A DNA stretch of 23,204 nucleotides from JAISDD01 sp031553935 (GCA_031553935.1 JAVBKS010000066.1:1-23204); one strand, 5' to 3'; positions 8,637-16,853 are shown, counted from the first letter of the stretch. Program-made: numbers and translations. The notes: generated by a model from the letters alone, not told the origin.

Positions 8637-9863
8637 TTGTTTTGGTTTAGATTTTTTTCTGGGAGCAGGCAATGCAGGCCATTTAAGAAATCTTGCAAAG
8701 AGCGCATATATCCTTCGCGATTCTTTTGTAATTAAGGGTCCTAATAGAGATAATAATAAAACATACAAGGCAGCAAAAGGCTGCAGTACAGCCAACAGAC
8801 CACCATTTCTGGCCAAATTAGCTAATACGATTGAAAACTCACCTCTGGCAGTTATTGTCAAGCCAATATTTAATGAAGCAAAATGCGAATAGCCTAATTT
8901 ACGCCCAATAAACATGCCGACTAAAAAGCTAACCAAGATAGTTGCGAAAACCGCAATCAAAACTTGAACTATGGCACCTTGCAGCGCAAACATATCTATG
9001 GTCATACCGAAGCTAAAGAAAAATAGCGCTCCAAAAAAATCTCTATAGGGCACAACTAGTGTTCTTATCCTCTCAGCGTGTTCGGTCTCAGCAAGAATAA
9101 GCCCAACCAGTAAGGCGCCAATTGCTTCTGCAATATGTAGTGATTCAGCCATTACTGATCCCCATAACAATAAGGAAAATATTATAAGCATAAAAGCTTC
9201 ATCGGAGGTGATGTCAAGTATTTTATTCCAAATCGGTACTGCTTTCATACCAACCATTACGAAAACGACAATAAATAGCAAAGAAACCAATGAAGATATT
9301 ATGGTGAGGTTAATGGATTCGGTTCCTCTTAATGTCAGACTTGAAGCCAGGGACAAATAAATGGCAACAAAAATATCCTGAAATAGCATCAGTCCTAAAA
9401 TTATTTCACTTTCTGGTCGAGCAGTCCTTTTAAAATCAATCAAAACTTTTGCAACTATAGCACTGGATGATATTGAGAAAATCCCCGCGGCGATAATACA
9501 TTCTAGTAAAGGCCATCCCCATGAATATGGAAGCAACACCCCCAGGGAAAAAACCACTAACATGTATAGACTTCCACTCCAGAATATAGTTTTTCCCGCC
9601 TGCAATAGCCGCCCTACTGAGAACTCCAAACCCAAGTAAAATAGGAGAAACAAAACTCCCAATCGGCCTAAGAAACTTATCAAGCTTTCGCTGGCGATAA
9701 TCCTAAAATCGAACGACCCAAAAACCGGAGCATTTGGCCCAATTAACATGCCTCCAATTATCAAATAAGGAACTAGTGTAAAATTCGTTTTATACCCAAT
9801 TATGCCGGCAATAGCAATTATTGCGAGCGCAATTGCTACTTCCAGTAAAAGATTGAATTCCAT
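8622..9863 (-). CDS. khtU: K+(/Na+)/H+ antiporter membrane subunit, KhtU-like (CPA2 family)
   Basis: A 413-residue integral membrane protein with about 12 hydrophobic helices of the Na+/H+ exchanger (CPA2/KefB-like) fold. Family features include PYLIIGGMLIGP (32-43), the FLLFYLGLEFS block (72-82) and the unwound-helix segment GIFSISSSAIVAKVL. It lacks the C-terminal TrkA-N domain of KefB, and its size matches Bacillus KhtU (YhaU), which extrudes K+ in exchange for H+ under control of KhtT. Its ATG overlaps the khtT stop by one base (TAATG), so translation is coupled. The C-terminal tail is basic. The last codons form one arm of the convergent terminator. Confidence 0.85.
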   Translation of the reverse strand: MEFNLLLEVAIALAIIAIAGIIGYKTNFTLVPYLIIGGMLIGPNAPVFGSFDFRIIASESLISFLGRLGVLFLLFYLGLEFSVGRLLQAGKTIFWSGSLYMLVVFSLGVLLPYSWGWPLLECIIAAGIFSISSSAIVAKVLIDFKRTARPESEIILGLMLFQDIFVAIYLSLASSLTLRGTESINLTIISSLVSLLFIVVFVMVGMKAVPIWNKILDITSDEAFMLIIFSLLLWGSVMAESLHIAEAIGALLVGLILAETEHAERIRTLVVPYRDFFGALFFFSFGMTIDMFALQGAIVQVLIAVFATILVSFLVGMFIGRKLGYSHFASLNIGLTITARGEFSIVLANLARNGGLLAVLQPFAALYVLLLSLLGPLITKESRRIYALFARFLKWPALPAPRKKSKPKQESTN

Positions 9864-10360
9864 TATAAGCGTCCGCTCTGTAATAATTTCCTGCAGTTCT
9901 TAGTTTGTTGGCGTTCACCGATAAATACAACTGTGATACCCTGTTTGAAAATCTCATCCGGCGCTGGATTTACGCTTCTTTCGGTTTTCGAATAAATCAT
10001 GGCAATAATTGTGGCGCCTGTTTTTTGCCGTATTCCCAAATCATGAATACTAAAATCAATGCAATTAAAATCGCTCTCAATTTTCATCCAGTCAATAACT
10101 AGAGACTCGAAGGCCATGTCAACAGATTCTAAGGCTTTGGGCATATAAGCTAATCCCCCTAAAATCCCGCTGATTTTACGCGCTTCTAGGTCCTCCAGAG
10201 TCACCATGGCTGCGCTCTCCTCAGGGTCAGATGGATCATACAAATACAATTCGCGGCGGCCATCATCATGAATTACAATCACAACTTGATCATTTCTTCT
10301 AGTCAGAATTTTAAATTTCCTTCCAATCCCCGGCAGATCAGTTTCCTTAATAGAATACAT
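9863..10360 (-). CDS. khtT: KhtT-like regulatory subunit of the K+/H+ antiporter (TrkA-C domain)
   Basis: A soluble 165-residue protein matching Bacillus KhtT (YhaT) in length and layout. An N-terminal domain starts MYSIKETDLPGIGRKF, with a central segment (EESAAMVTLEDLEARKISGILGG split over about 48-70), and a C-terminal TrkA-C (RCK_C) domain covers about 80-160 (LGIRQKTGATIIAMI, PDEIFKQGITVVFIG). KhtT is a peripheral cytoplasmic subunit that gates KhtU; in Bacillus it binds c-di-AMP and senses pH. Whether this protein does so is inference. AAGGAG lies 8 nt before the ATG. It is first in a two-gene operon with khtU, divergent from the MFS gene. Confidence 0.87.
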   Translation of the reverse strand: MYSIKETDLPGIGRKFKILTRRNDQVVIVIHDDGRRELYLYDPSDPEESAAMVTLEDLEARKISGILGGLAYMPKALESVDMAFESLVIDWMKIESDFNCIDFSIHDLGIRQKTGATIIAMIYSKTERSVNPAPDEIFKQGITVVFIGERQQTKNCRKLLQSGRL

Positions 10361-10528
10361 TTGCCTCGCTCCTTGATCCTATTTATAATTTTTCTTTTTT
10401 TTAATCTTTGTTCGCTCAATGGTATTAACGTAGCATATACTAGAGAGAATAGCAAAGCAAACGATATACTTATTGCGTTTTATTCATAAGAATCTAAGCC
10501 GGTAAGTGAACATTAAGGAGCTAATAAT

Positions 10529-11704
10529 TTGATATCAAGACTTAGCAAAATTTCTTTGCCCATTTTACTTTTTGCCTTTGCCCAATTACTAATGGGAACC
10601 TATCATGGTTTCTATGATCCATCATTCAATAACTATCTATCTCAAGTGCATCACCTAGATGCGCTGGCCCGTGGAAGTCTGGAATTTACCCGCGAACTTC
10701 CCGGCTTCTTGTTGGTGTTTATCTTTGCTCTCTTGGCATTTCTTCCCGACACTAGAGTTAATGCTATTGCTATGCTTCTTATAGGCATATCCCTCTTAGG
10801 GCAAGGGCATTTTGCTCCGGAAATGAAATGGGTCATACTTTGGATGTTGCTGTGGAGCGCTGGCGAGCATCTGAACTTAGTACTTAAATCATCAATAGCT
10901 TTACGCTTAGTCGACTCGAAAAAGGCAGGCTCTATGATGGGAACTTTGGGAGGTTTAGAGTCCTTTGGCTTATTAATAGGCATGATTATCGTATACTTTG
11001 GGGTAGCAAGTTTTAATGCTTCCTTTACCACTATTTTCACCATTGCCGGGGTATTTGCAATTCTTGCCAGCATCATGCTATTCACCATAAAACCAGAACC
11101 CTTGAAAACCTCAAAATACAACTTCCTTTTCAAAAAGAAGTATGCTTTATTCTATTTTCTCAACATTCTCTTTGGGGCGCGCAAACAAGTTTTTCTCACT
11201 TTCGCCCCTTGGATACTAATAAAACTATTCTCCAGCGGCGTCAGCACATTTGCAGTATTAGGAATAATCGGGGCGATCGCCGGGCTCTTCTTTCGCCCAT
11301 TATTAGGAATTGCAATAGATCGCTGGGGAGAAAAGAGAGTTATTTTTCTGGAATCATTCCTATTGATAATAGTTTGTATTGTTTACGGCGGCGCTCCGAA
11401 ATGGCTCCCCAGCCAAATCGCATTGCTGATTATTATGACTTGCTATATCGCCGATCAAATGCTAATCGCCGTCAGTATCGCGCGCTCGACCTATTTAAGT
11501 AAAATTGCCGACGATCCTGCCGATATTGCTCCTAGCATTTCAATGGGGATAACACTAGATCATGCAGTTTCCATGACCATCCCCATAGGCGGAGGCTTAG
11601 TTTGGGTATATTGGGGCTATGAGTGGGTGTTTTGGTTAGCGGCTGTTATAGCTTTTCTGAACTTAATTGCCTCTTTGTTTATCATAGTTAATCCTGATAA
11701 ATAG
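10529..11704 (+). CDS. MFS transporter, substrate unknown
   Basis: A 391-residue, strongly hydrophobic protein with about 12 predicted membrane helices in two halves separated by a basic cytoplasmic loop (about 190-205: KPEPLKTSKYN, FKKKYA). The loop motif GIAIDRWGEKRVIF (about 264-277) in the second half is a typical MFS motif-A-like signature (G-x-x-x-D-R-x-G-x-K/R). No substrate-specific motif was recognised. The start is TTG: AAGGAG (10515-10520) is 8 nt upstream and no in-frame ATG fits. It is divergent from khtTU and converges on the aminotransferase gene, so context does not suggest a cargo. Confidence 0.85.
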   Translation: MISRLSKISLPILLFAFAQLLMGTYHGFYDPSFNNYLSQVHHLDALARGSLEFTRELPGFLLVFIFALLAFLPDTRVNAIAMLLIGISLLGQGHFAPEMKWVILWMLLWSAGEHLNLVLKSSIALRLVDSKKAGSMMGTLGGLESFGLLIGMIIVYFGVASFNASFTTIFTIAGVFAILASIMLFTIKPEPLKTSKYNFLFKKKYALFYFLNILFGARKQVFLTFAPWILIKLFSSGVSTFAVLGIIGAIAGLFFRPLLGIAIDRWGEKRVIFLESFLLIIVCIVYGGAPKWLPSQIALLIIMTCYIADQMLIAVSIARSTYLSKIADDPADIAPSISMGITLDHAVSMTIPIGGGLVWVYWGYEWVFWLAAVIAFLNLIASLFIIVNPDK

Positions 11705-11737
11705 GGTGTCAAGGAGACGTTCGTCACCTTGACACCC
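11704..11737. terminator. bidirectional terminator-like hairpin between convergent genes
   Basis: GGGTGTCAAGG (11704-11714) pairs with CCTTGACACCC (11727-11737); the inner GAC/GTC pairs extend the stem past one A-A mismatch. The hairpin starts at the last base of the MFS stop codon and serves both convergent genes. No clear U-tract is present on the plus strand. Confidence 0.65.
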
Positions 11738-11752
11738 TTCGTGCTGCTATTG

Positions 11753-12826
11753 CTATTGCTGTTTTATAATCTCATTAATATTACTTAATAGATCATGAAT
11801 TTCTTGTTCCGTACAATCAGCCATATGGGCAATACGGAAAGTTTTGTCTTTCATTTTTCCGTATCCATTGGCAATCTGATAACCGCGCTCCCCTAGCTTA
11901 GAATTAAGCTTGGCTATATCTATCTCCTTATTGTTGGTAATAACTGTTAAAGTGTTAGATAAATAGCGTTCATCAGCAAATAGAGCAAAGTTATCTTTTG
12001 CCCATTTTCTTACAACTTCCGCCATATCTTCATGACGCTTGAAGCGATTTTTCGGACCTTCCTGCAGAATAGCATCTAATTGATAATTCAAGGCAAACAT
12101 CAAGGACAAAGAAGGTGTCGAGGGATACTGATGATCTTTAGTAATTATATAGTCATATAAAGCCAGCAGATCTAAATACATACCCCTATTCGGCACTTGC
12201 TTAGCACGTTCGATTGCCTTTGGTGAAAAATTACAGATTGCCATTCCCGGCGGAAGCCCCAACGCTTTTTGGGTCGAAGCAATACAGATATCTATCCCCA
12301 AAGTAGAAACATCAATATCTGCTCCGGCAAAAGATGAAACTGCATCAACGCAAAAGACTACATCTTTATACTTGTTAACAACTTCGGCTATATCTGCTAT
12401 CGGGTTCATAATCCCCGTCGAAGTTTCGTTATGAGTAATAGTTACCAAATCATAATCACCGGTGCTTAGCACCTTATCTACCTCTAACGGATCAGTAGCT
12501 TGTCCCCATTCTACTTCAAAAAGATCAGCAGGAACTTGATTTGCAATGGCCATCTCATGCCAGCGCTTTCCGAAGGCTCCAACGGAAAACACCGCCGCTC
12601 TCTTCTTAGTACATGATCTTATTGCTCCTTCCATTAATCCACTTCCCGAGGAAGTTGATAGCAGAATAATATCTTTAGTATTAAATATTACTTGCAGTTT
12701 TTCTGTGATTTCTTTTTGAAGTTTAGAAGCATCCTTTCCCCGATGACCAATCATCGGAGTTGCCATCATTTGCAGAACTTCCTCTCTTACACTCACCGGT
12801 CCCGGAATAAATAGTTTTTTATACAA
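11753..12826 (-). CDS. class V aminotransferase (alanine/serine-glyoxylate-type)
   Basis: A PLP enzyme of fold type I, 357 residues, resembling the alanine-glyoxylate / serine-pyruvate aminotransferase group. Diagnostic segments: FIPGPVSV at the N-terminus, SSGSGLMEGAIRS (phosphate and substrate loop, about 58-71), THNETSTGI (about 139-147), FCVDAVSSFAGADID with the PLP-ring Asp, and STQKALGLPPG with the Schiff-base Lys. It probably moves an amino group between alanine or serine and a 2-oxo acid; 2-aminoethylphosphonate or purine-catabolic (PucG-like) relatives look similar, so the exact substrate is open. The start is TTG: GGAGG (12834-12838) is 7 nt upstream. It lies 131 nt after the aminopeptidase gene, perhaps its own transcript. 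Confidence 0.88.
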   Translation of the reverse strand: MYKKLFIPGPVSVREEVLQMMATPMIGHRGKDASKLQKEITEKLQVIFNTKDIILLSTSSGSGLMEGAIRSCTKKRAAVFSVGAFGKRWHEMAIANQVPADLFEVEWGQATDPLEVDKVLSTGDYDLVTITHNETSTGIMNPIADIAEVVNKYKDVVFCVDAVSSFAGADIDVSTLGIDICIASTQKALGLPPGMAICNFSPKAIERAKQVPNRGMYLDLLALYDYIITKDHQYPSTPSLSLMFALNYQLDAILQEGPKNRFKRHEDMAEVVRKWAKDNFALFADERYLSNTLTVITNNKEIDIAKLNSKLGERGYQIANGYGKMKDKTFRIAHMADCTEQEIHDLLSNINEIIKQQ

Positions 12827-12957
12827 AGCAATTCCTCCAACTTAGAAATTTCAATAAGTAGTTAAATATTTAGCGTTTCAAAGAAAAATGTTTTTTAGGT
12901 TTTCATTCTAAGTATCTTATTTTATCAATTAAAAAATGCTAACTCAACCTTACATAC

Positions 12958-13818
12958 TTAGGCAGATAATATTTCGAAACCGGACTCGGAAACTCTTACC
13001 GTATGTTCCCACTGTGCAGTTAATTTTCTATCTGCAGTCACCACTGTCCAATTATCACTCAATAGCTCACATTTTTCCTTACCTATATTAATCATGGGTT
13101 CAATTGTAAAAACTAAGTTGGGCACTAATAGCATCCCGGTTCCTTGATCACCGCAATGTGGTACAAAAGGCTCTTCATGGAAACCCTTACCAATTCCATG
13201 GCCGCCGTAGTCCCTGACCACCGAGTAATTATTATAGTGCGCATGTTCTGAAATTGCATAAGCAATATCGCCTAAGCGATTATAGGGCTTAACCTGTTCA
13301 ATTCCACGCATCATGCATTCATAAGCTATTTCAACTAACTTTTTTGCCTCTTTATCGACATCACCAATCATAAACATACGGCTGACATCTCCATAATAAC
13401 CGTTAAAATATGAAGTTACATCGATATTAACGATATCTCCATCATTTAACTGCCAGTCACCCGGTATTCCATGACATATCACTTCATTGACCGATATGCA
13501 ACAGCTCTTAGGGAATCCCTTATAATTCAGCGGAGCAGGATAAGCCCCCATATCTCGGGTCATAGTGTCTACCAGTTTATCGATATGATTAGTATTAACT
13601 CCTATAGCTAATTCGGAATTTAAGGTGTCCAAGATTTTTTTACTGATCTGACAGGCTGCTTTAATTCCTATTATGTCTTCTTCGGTTTTAATCATTTCTC
13701 TGCCAGGAATTCTTACTCCCTTTTTCGCCATCAGGTCCAATTTCTCGTCCTGAGCTAAGTGGCACTTTTTATACTTTTTCTGGCTCCCGCACCAACATAA
13801 ATCATTTCTTGACAACAT
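12958..13818 (-). CDS. map: type I methionine aminopeptidase with N-terminal SEC-C zinc motif
   Basis: Removes the initiator Met from nascent proteins. The 286-residue protein has the pita-bread fold with all five metal ligands: D133, D144, H207, E240 and E271, plus the substrate-side H116 and H214. Before the catalytic domain sits a SEC-C motif, CWC-x8-CH (C8, C10, C19, H20), which binds zinc and in other proteins contacts the ribosome or SecA partners. This longer MAP form is known in Clostridia and other bacteria, often beside a shorter MAP in the ribosomal-protein operon. The ATG has GGGAG 7 nt upstream. It starts 30 nt after the SDR stop, so the two genes are probably cotranscribed. Confidence 0.95.
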   Translation of the reverse strand: MLSRNDLCWCGSQKKYKKCHLAQDEKLDLMAKKGVRIPGREMIKTEEDIIGIKAACQISKKILDTLNSELAIGVNTNHIDKLVDTMTRDMGAYPAPLNYKGFPKSCCISVNEVICHGIPGDWQLNDGDIVNIDVTSYFNGYYGDVSRMFMIGDVDKEAKKLVEIAYECMMRGIEQVKPYNRLGDIAYAISEHAHYNNYSVVRDYGGHGIGKGFHEEPFVPHCGDQGTGMLLVPNLVFTIEPMINIGKEKCELLSDNWTVVTADRKLTAQWEHTVRVSESGFEILSA

Positions 13819-13848
13819 TTAATCACTCCCATTTTTCTGCATGAACTT

Positions 13849-14610
13849 CTAAACTTTCCAGCCGCCATCAACAGCTAATACCTGACCAGTTATATAGTCA
13901 GACTGAGGTTGAAGAAAAAACAAGCAAGCATTGGCAATATCCTTTGGGTCTCCTAAGCGTCCTCGGGGAATTTGTTCGACAATATTAGCAATCTCATCAT
14001 CATTCAGCTCCTGGCTGATCATATCGGTAGCAATTATTCCCGGAGCAATCGCATTAACGGTGATACCAAAAGGACCGTACTCAATAGCTAATGACTTGCT
14101 TAATGCTATCATTCCAGCTTTCGAGGCCGCATATAGTCCCTCGCAGCTGGCACCATTTATACCCCAAACAGAGCTGATATTAATTATTCTCCCCCACCGT
14201 TTATCAAGCATATTAGGTAATGCCCGTCGGCAGCACAAGAACATAGTCTTAAGATTATTATCTATTATCTTATGCCAATCAGCACAATTATTATCAATTA
14301 TCAGCTTGCGCATTGATACTCCGGCATTATTAATAAGTCCAGTTACCGGCCCCCATTTTTGTTCGACATGCAAAAACATCTCGTTCACTCTGTTTTCATC
14401 ACTAGCATCACACTCAAACTTAATGATCTCAAGGCCTTGGCGCTTTAGACTTTTCTCAATAGCAAAAGCCGATTCATGATCTTCTAGATAATTCATGACC
14501 ATACGATAGTTATTTTCTGCTAATACTCTGACTATTGCTTCTCCAATTCCTTGGCTTCCCCCAGTTACGAGGATAACCGGCTTTTCATTTCTTACTAAGC
14601 TGTTATTCAC
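13849..14610 (-). CDS. short-chain dehydrogenase/reductase, FabG-like
   Basis: NAD(P)-dependent oxidoreductase with a Rossmann fold, similar to 3-oxoacyl-ACP reductase. Counting from the GTG start (253 aa), the cofactor loop is TGGSQGIG (about 16-23), then NNAG (about 94-97) and the active-site Ser (ISS), Tyr and Lys (YAASK), followed by APGIIATDM and a C-terminal GQVLAVDGGW. I chose GTG 14610 because GGAGGG (14615-14620) sits 4-5 nt ahead; the upstream ATG at 14622 would use that Shine-Dalgarno as its own codons and has no ribosome site. It heads an operon with map. With no fab genes nearby, fatty-acid synthesis is not implied; a hydroxyacyl-CoA or other alcohol substrate is possible. Confidence 0.87.
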   Translation of the reverse strand: MNNSLVRNEKPVILVTGGSQGIGEAIVRVLAENNYRMVMNYLEDHESAFAIEKSLKRQGLEIIKFECDASDENRVNEMFLHVEQKWGPVTGLINNAGVSMRKLIIDNNCADWHKIIDNNLKTMFLCCRRALPNMLDKRWGRIINISSVWGINGASCEGLYAASKAGMIALSKSLAIEYGPFGITVNAIAPGIIATDMISQELNDDEIANIVEQIPRGRLGDPKDIANACLFFLQPQSDYITGQVLAVDGGWKV

Positions 14611-14620
14611 TTGACCCTCC

Positions 14621-14652
14621 ATAATTATTAATAATTAGTGATAATTATTAAT
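14621..14652. repeat. AT-rich palindrome and direct repeat upstream of the SDR gene
   Basis: TAATTATTAATAATTA (14622-14637) is a perfect 16-bp palindrome. ATAATTATTAAT occurs at 14621-14632 and again at 14641-14652, a 20-bp period that puts the copies on the same helix face. It lies just upstream of the SDR ribosome site, where an operator would be expected; AT-rich chance similarity is possible. Confidence 0.4.
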
Positions 14653-14744
14653 TTTTATTCACAATTCAACATTAACCGTTAGTTCATGTGTTCACATTGT
14701 TGCTTAGAATTGTCATTCTTAAGGAGTTTCGCCCAATTATTCGA

Positions 14745-14773
14745 TTGACAAAATTCGCACATATATATATTAT
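14745..14773 (+). promoter_or_regulatory. sigma-A promoter for the YaaH-family transporter
   Basis: TTGACA (14745-14750) is a perfect -35 box and TATTAT (14768-14773) a -10 box one base off TATAAT, separated by exactly 17 bp. Transcription should begin near 14780, giving a leader of about 190 nt before the TTG start at 14969. Confidence 0.75.
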
Positions 14774-14875
14774 CTAATTTATAGTTATTTCAAATAATTT
14801 ATCTGTATAAGACTATTATACTCCTTAATATGCAGAAATTATTGCATTCCGGAATCCCAAATGATATCGGCTTTT

Positions 14876-14893
14876 AATGATAATTATATCATT
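14876..14893. promoter_or_regulatory. operator-like inverted repeat in the transporter leader
   Basis: AATGATA (14876-14882) and TATCATT (14887-14893) are perfect inverted arms around ATTA. A related half-site AATGATAT lies about 17 bp upstream, near 14860. It is downstream of the predicted start point, a position that suits a roadblock repressor. The arms look loosely Fur-box-like but do not match it exactly. Confidence 0.4.
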
Positions 14894-14968
14894 TAGCTAA
14901 TAGTTTCCAGGGGGTGATTAAGTAAAGGTTAGTCCTTTGTTAATTATAATTTTAAGGGGGAGTTTTTT

Positions 14969-15571
14969 TTGTCTTCGAATAATGGCGGTGGTTTTGCAAA
15001 TCCAGCTCCAGCTGGTTTAGTTGCACTTGCAGTTGCATGTTTCACCTTTTTTGCTCTTCTCAGCGGAAAAGTGGGAGCAACAGCTATTCCTTTATTAGGA
15101 TGTTGGTTACTAGGTGGTTTTATTGTTCAATTGACAGTAGCAATTATTGAATTAAAAGAAGGTGCTCTCTTAGGCGGTAATGTGTTTTTATTCTTCTCCG
15201 CCTTTTTTATGTTCACAGGTGGCATAGAGTTTTTTGTTAAAGCCTATTTCGCTTCAGTTAATGGCACTCCTATTGATGGGCGCATGGATGGATGGGCATG
15301 GTTGGTACTCTGGATTGTACTTATGCTTTGGACTCCTGCTTATCTTAAAACCGGACCTGCAATGTTAGGTCTCTTGATTCTTTGCTTAGATGTAGCCTGC
15401 TTCTTTGTTGCATTTATGGACTTAGGAATCCTTGCAAAAACATATAGCATTTATGCTGCATACTTCTTGTTATTCACTGGGTGTTTCGGTATTTATGTGG
15501 GAGCAGCAATACAGTTAAACGATGCCTTCGGCAGGACAATTCTGCCTATGCCAGGCCCGCTTCTAAAATAA
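14969..15571 (+). CDS. acetate/succinate uptake transporter, GPR1/FUN34/YaaH family
   Basis: A 200-residue membrane protein with six hydrophobic helices, the size and topology of SatP/YaaH, which carries acetate and succinate with protons. The family signature NPAPxGL appears as NPAPAGL near the N-terminus (about 11-17), before the first helix. The FSAFFMFTGGIEFF segment fits the conserved core. The start is TTG, with AAGGGGGAG (14954-14962) 6 nt upstream. It stands alone between its own promoter and a strong terminator. Acetate is the product of syntrophic or fermentative acyl-CoA metabolism, so acetate movement fits the crotonase/CoA-transferase genes farther right; direction and substrate are inference. 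Confidence 0.92.
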   Translation: MSSNNGGGFANPAPAGLVALAVACFTFFALLSGKVGATAIPLLGCWLLGGFIVQLTVAIIELKEGALLGGNVFLFFSAFFMFTGGIEFFVKAYFASVNGTPIDGRMDGWAWLVLWIVLMLWTPAYLKTGPAMLGLLILCLDVACFFVAFMDLGILAKTYSIYAAYFLLFTGCFGIYVGAAIQLNDAFGRTILPMPGPLLK

Positions 15572-15615
15572 TAGCTTTAATGAATTTTTTGAATTATTAG
15601 TAGGTATTTGCGTGA

Positions 15616-15647
15616 AAACCCCGAAAGATTATGTCCTTTCGGGGTTT
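15616..15647 (+). terminator. strong rho-independent terminator
   Basis: AAACCCCGAAAG (15616-15627) pairs perfectly over 12 bp with CTTTCGGGGTTT (15636-15647) around an 8-nt loop, followed by CTTATG. The A-rich left and T-rich right ends allow it to act in both directions, between the transporter and the convergent collagen-like gene. Confidence 0.88.
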
Positions 15648-15705
15648 CTTATGAATTAGTATTCATTATACGAAATTAGCTGTACCTAAATGATTTTATT
15701 CATCG

Positions 15706-16521
15706 CTAAGGAGTAGCTATCTGAACCATGCTAAAGATAACATAGCCTGGATCAACCAATACTTGATTGGTGGCATCAAGGACTGTAACCTTAAATGTTA
15801 CGCTATCACCTGTGTTAAGTAGATATATTCCTGACTCTTGCGCCCTTCCACTGTACCTGGTTCCCCCATCCTCAAGTTCAAGGTTAAACTCAGCCCCACA
15901 AATTATACCCTCCACATCATTTACATTGATGCAGCAGTCAGCTCTTGCAGCAGCCTGTGAGTGTGCAAATATATAAATATTGATTAAATATAGCCCGTTG
16001 TTTTGGACAACAAATCCGTTTAGATCAATATCAATATTTTTTAGAAATGGGGTTTCAGTGAAGAGGATAGTGTTTTCCGAATCCGGCTCCATAGTTATAG
16101 ACTCAGCGAATGCATATACTCCAGCAGGACTTAGTCCATCTGCTCCGGTTGCGCCGGTTGCTCCAGTTACGCCTATCAATCCTTGCGGTCCCACCGGGCC
16201 TACCGGGCCTACAACACCTTGGAACCCTTGCGGACCAGTTGGTCCTGGTAGTCCCTGTAATCCTTGAGGACCAGTTGGTCCAGGTAATCCCTGCAATCCC
16301 TGCGGACCAGTTGGCCCTTGAAATCCTTGGAAACCCTGGGGACCGATTGGCCCCGGCAATCCTTGGAGGCCCCTTGGACCTTGTGAACCTATGCGGCCTG
16401 CAGGGCCCATTAAACCCGCGGGTCCTTGCGGGCCAGCAGGGCATATGCAACATTGGCTACAATTAGTACCCGGATAACATCCACAGCTTACATTATCGCT
16501 ACAACAATTAATTCTAGACAT
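15706..16521 (-). CDS. collagen-like repeat protein with Cys-rich N-terminus and BclA-type C-terminal domain
   Basis: A 271-residue protein in three parts. Residues 1-29 are Cys-rich (eight cysteines, including CC and CGC clusters). Residues 30-131 are 34 uninterrupted Gly-X-Y triplets with many GPQ, GPT, GLQ and GLP, which should form a collagen triple helix. The remainder (about 135-271) is a beta-rich domain like the C1q/TNF-like trimerising head of Bacillus BclA. No signal peptide is visible, as for many spore-coat and exosporium proteins assembled in the mother cell. The Cys cluster could anchor it by disulfides. ATG 16521 is preferred to GTG 16527, which leaves only 4 nt after AGGG. A spore-surface location is inference. 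Confidence 0.85.
   Translation of the reverse strand: MSRINCCSDNVSCGCYPGTNCSQCCICPAGPQGPAGLMGPAGRIGSQGPRGLQGLPGPIGPQGFQGFQGPTGPQGLQGLPGPTGPQGLQGLPGPTGPQGFQGVVGPVGPVGPQGLIGVTGATGATGADGLSPAGVYAFAESITMEPDSENTILFTETPFLKNIDIDLNGFVVQNNGLYLINIYIFAHSQAAARADCCINVNDVEGIICGAEFNLELEDGGTRYSGRAQESGIYLLNTGDSVTFKVTVLDATNQVLVDPGYVIFSMVQIATP
16232..16375 (-). repeat. 36-bp tandem repeats within the collagen region
   Basis: The sequence GGACC(A/G)(G/A)TTGG recurs at 16232, 16268, 16304 and 16340, an exact 36-bp period encoding the 12-residue unit GPTGPQGLQGLP with variants. DNA-level similarity of the units suggests recent duplication and makes copy number prone to change. Confidence 0.75.
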
Positions 16522-16561
16522 AAACACACTTCCCTTATATATTCAGTAATTGAAAGCTTAG

Positions 16562-16586
16562 ATTGTATGACAACGCCACCAAAAGT
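16562..16586 (-). promoter_or_regulatory. possible sporulation (sigma-K/E-type) promoter for the collagen-like gene
   Basis: On the minus strand CATACAAT (16569-16562) resembles the CATANNNT -10 box of mother-cell sigma factors, with an AC (16586-16585) 15 bp upstream as a -35 remnant for sigma-K. It lies about 40 bp before the ATG. The match is partial. Confidence 0.3.
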
Positions 16587-16853
16587 CTTCGTTACACTAT
16601 ATGTAATTAGTAAATTTATGGTTCATGGGCGATTTGCTATAGTAAGTGTCTATTCTTGATGTTTTTTATGCTATTTCATCTTCATTTGAGCTAAGCTATA
16701 TACATGATTTGAACAAATAAGCTTATGTTGTAGAATAAAAATGGTTTCTTGCAATAGATAAATACCGTAAATTGGAAGCGAGCGGTAATTTTGTCGTTGC
16801 CATGCATAGCGAATTGTATTAACATATTGTTTTAGCATTGAAAACAACTGTAG
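16587..16853. other. rest of the intergenic region between divergent collagen-like and TetR genes
   Basis: AT-rich, no convincing ORF. TACCG (16763-16767) and CGGTA (16783-16787) form an inverted repeat of 25 bp total, suitable for autoregulation by the adjacent TetR protein but unproven. No near-consensus sigma-A promoter was seen. Confidence 0.35.

Noticed and set aside
13931..14479. 182-codon plus-strand frame opposite the SDR gene
   Set aside because: It is antisense to a clear SDR with all catalytic motifs and has no ribosome site or recognisable product.
16232..16375. CRISPR array
   Set aside because: The 36-bp periodic units are contiguous coding repeats with no unique spacers.
16103..16466. 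Long open frames on both strands across the collagen region
   Set aside because: They are produced by the periodic GC-rich Gly-X-Y codons in other frames; only the minus-strand frame gives Gly-X-Y order, a ribosome site and a sensible C-terminal domain.
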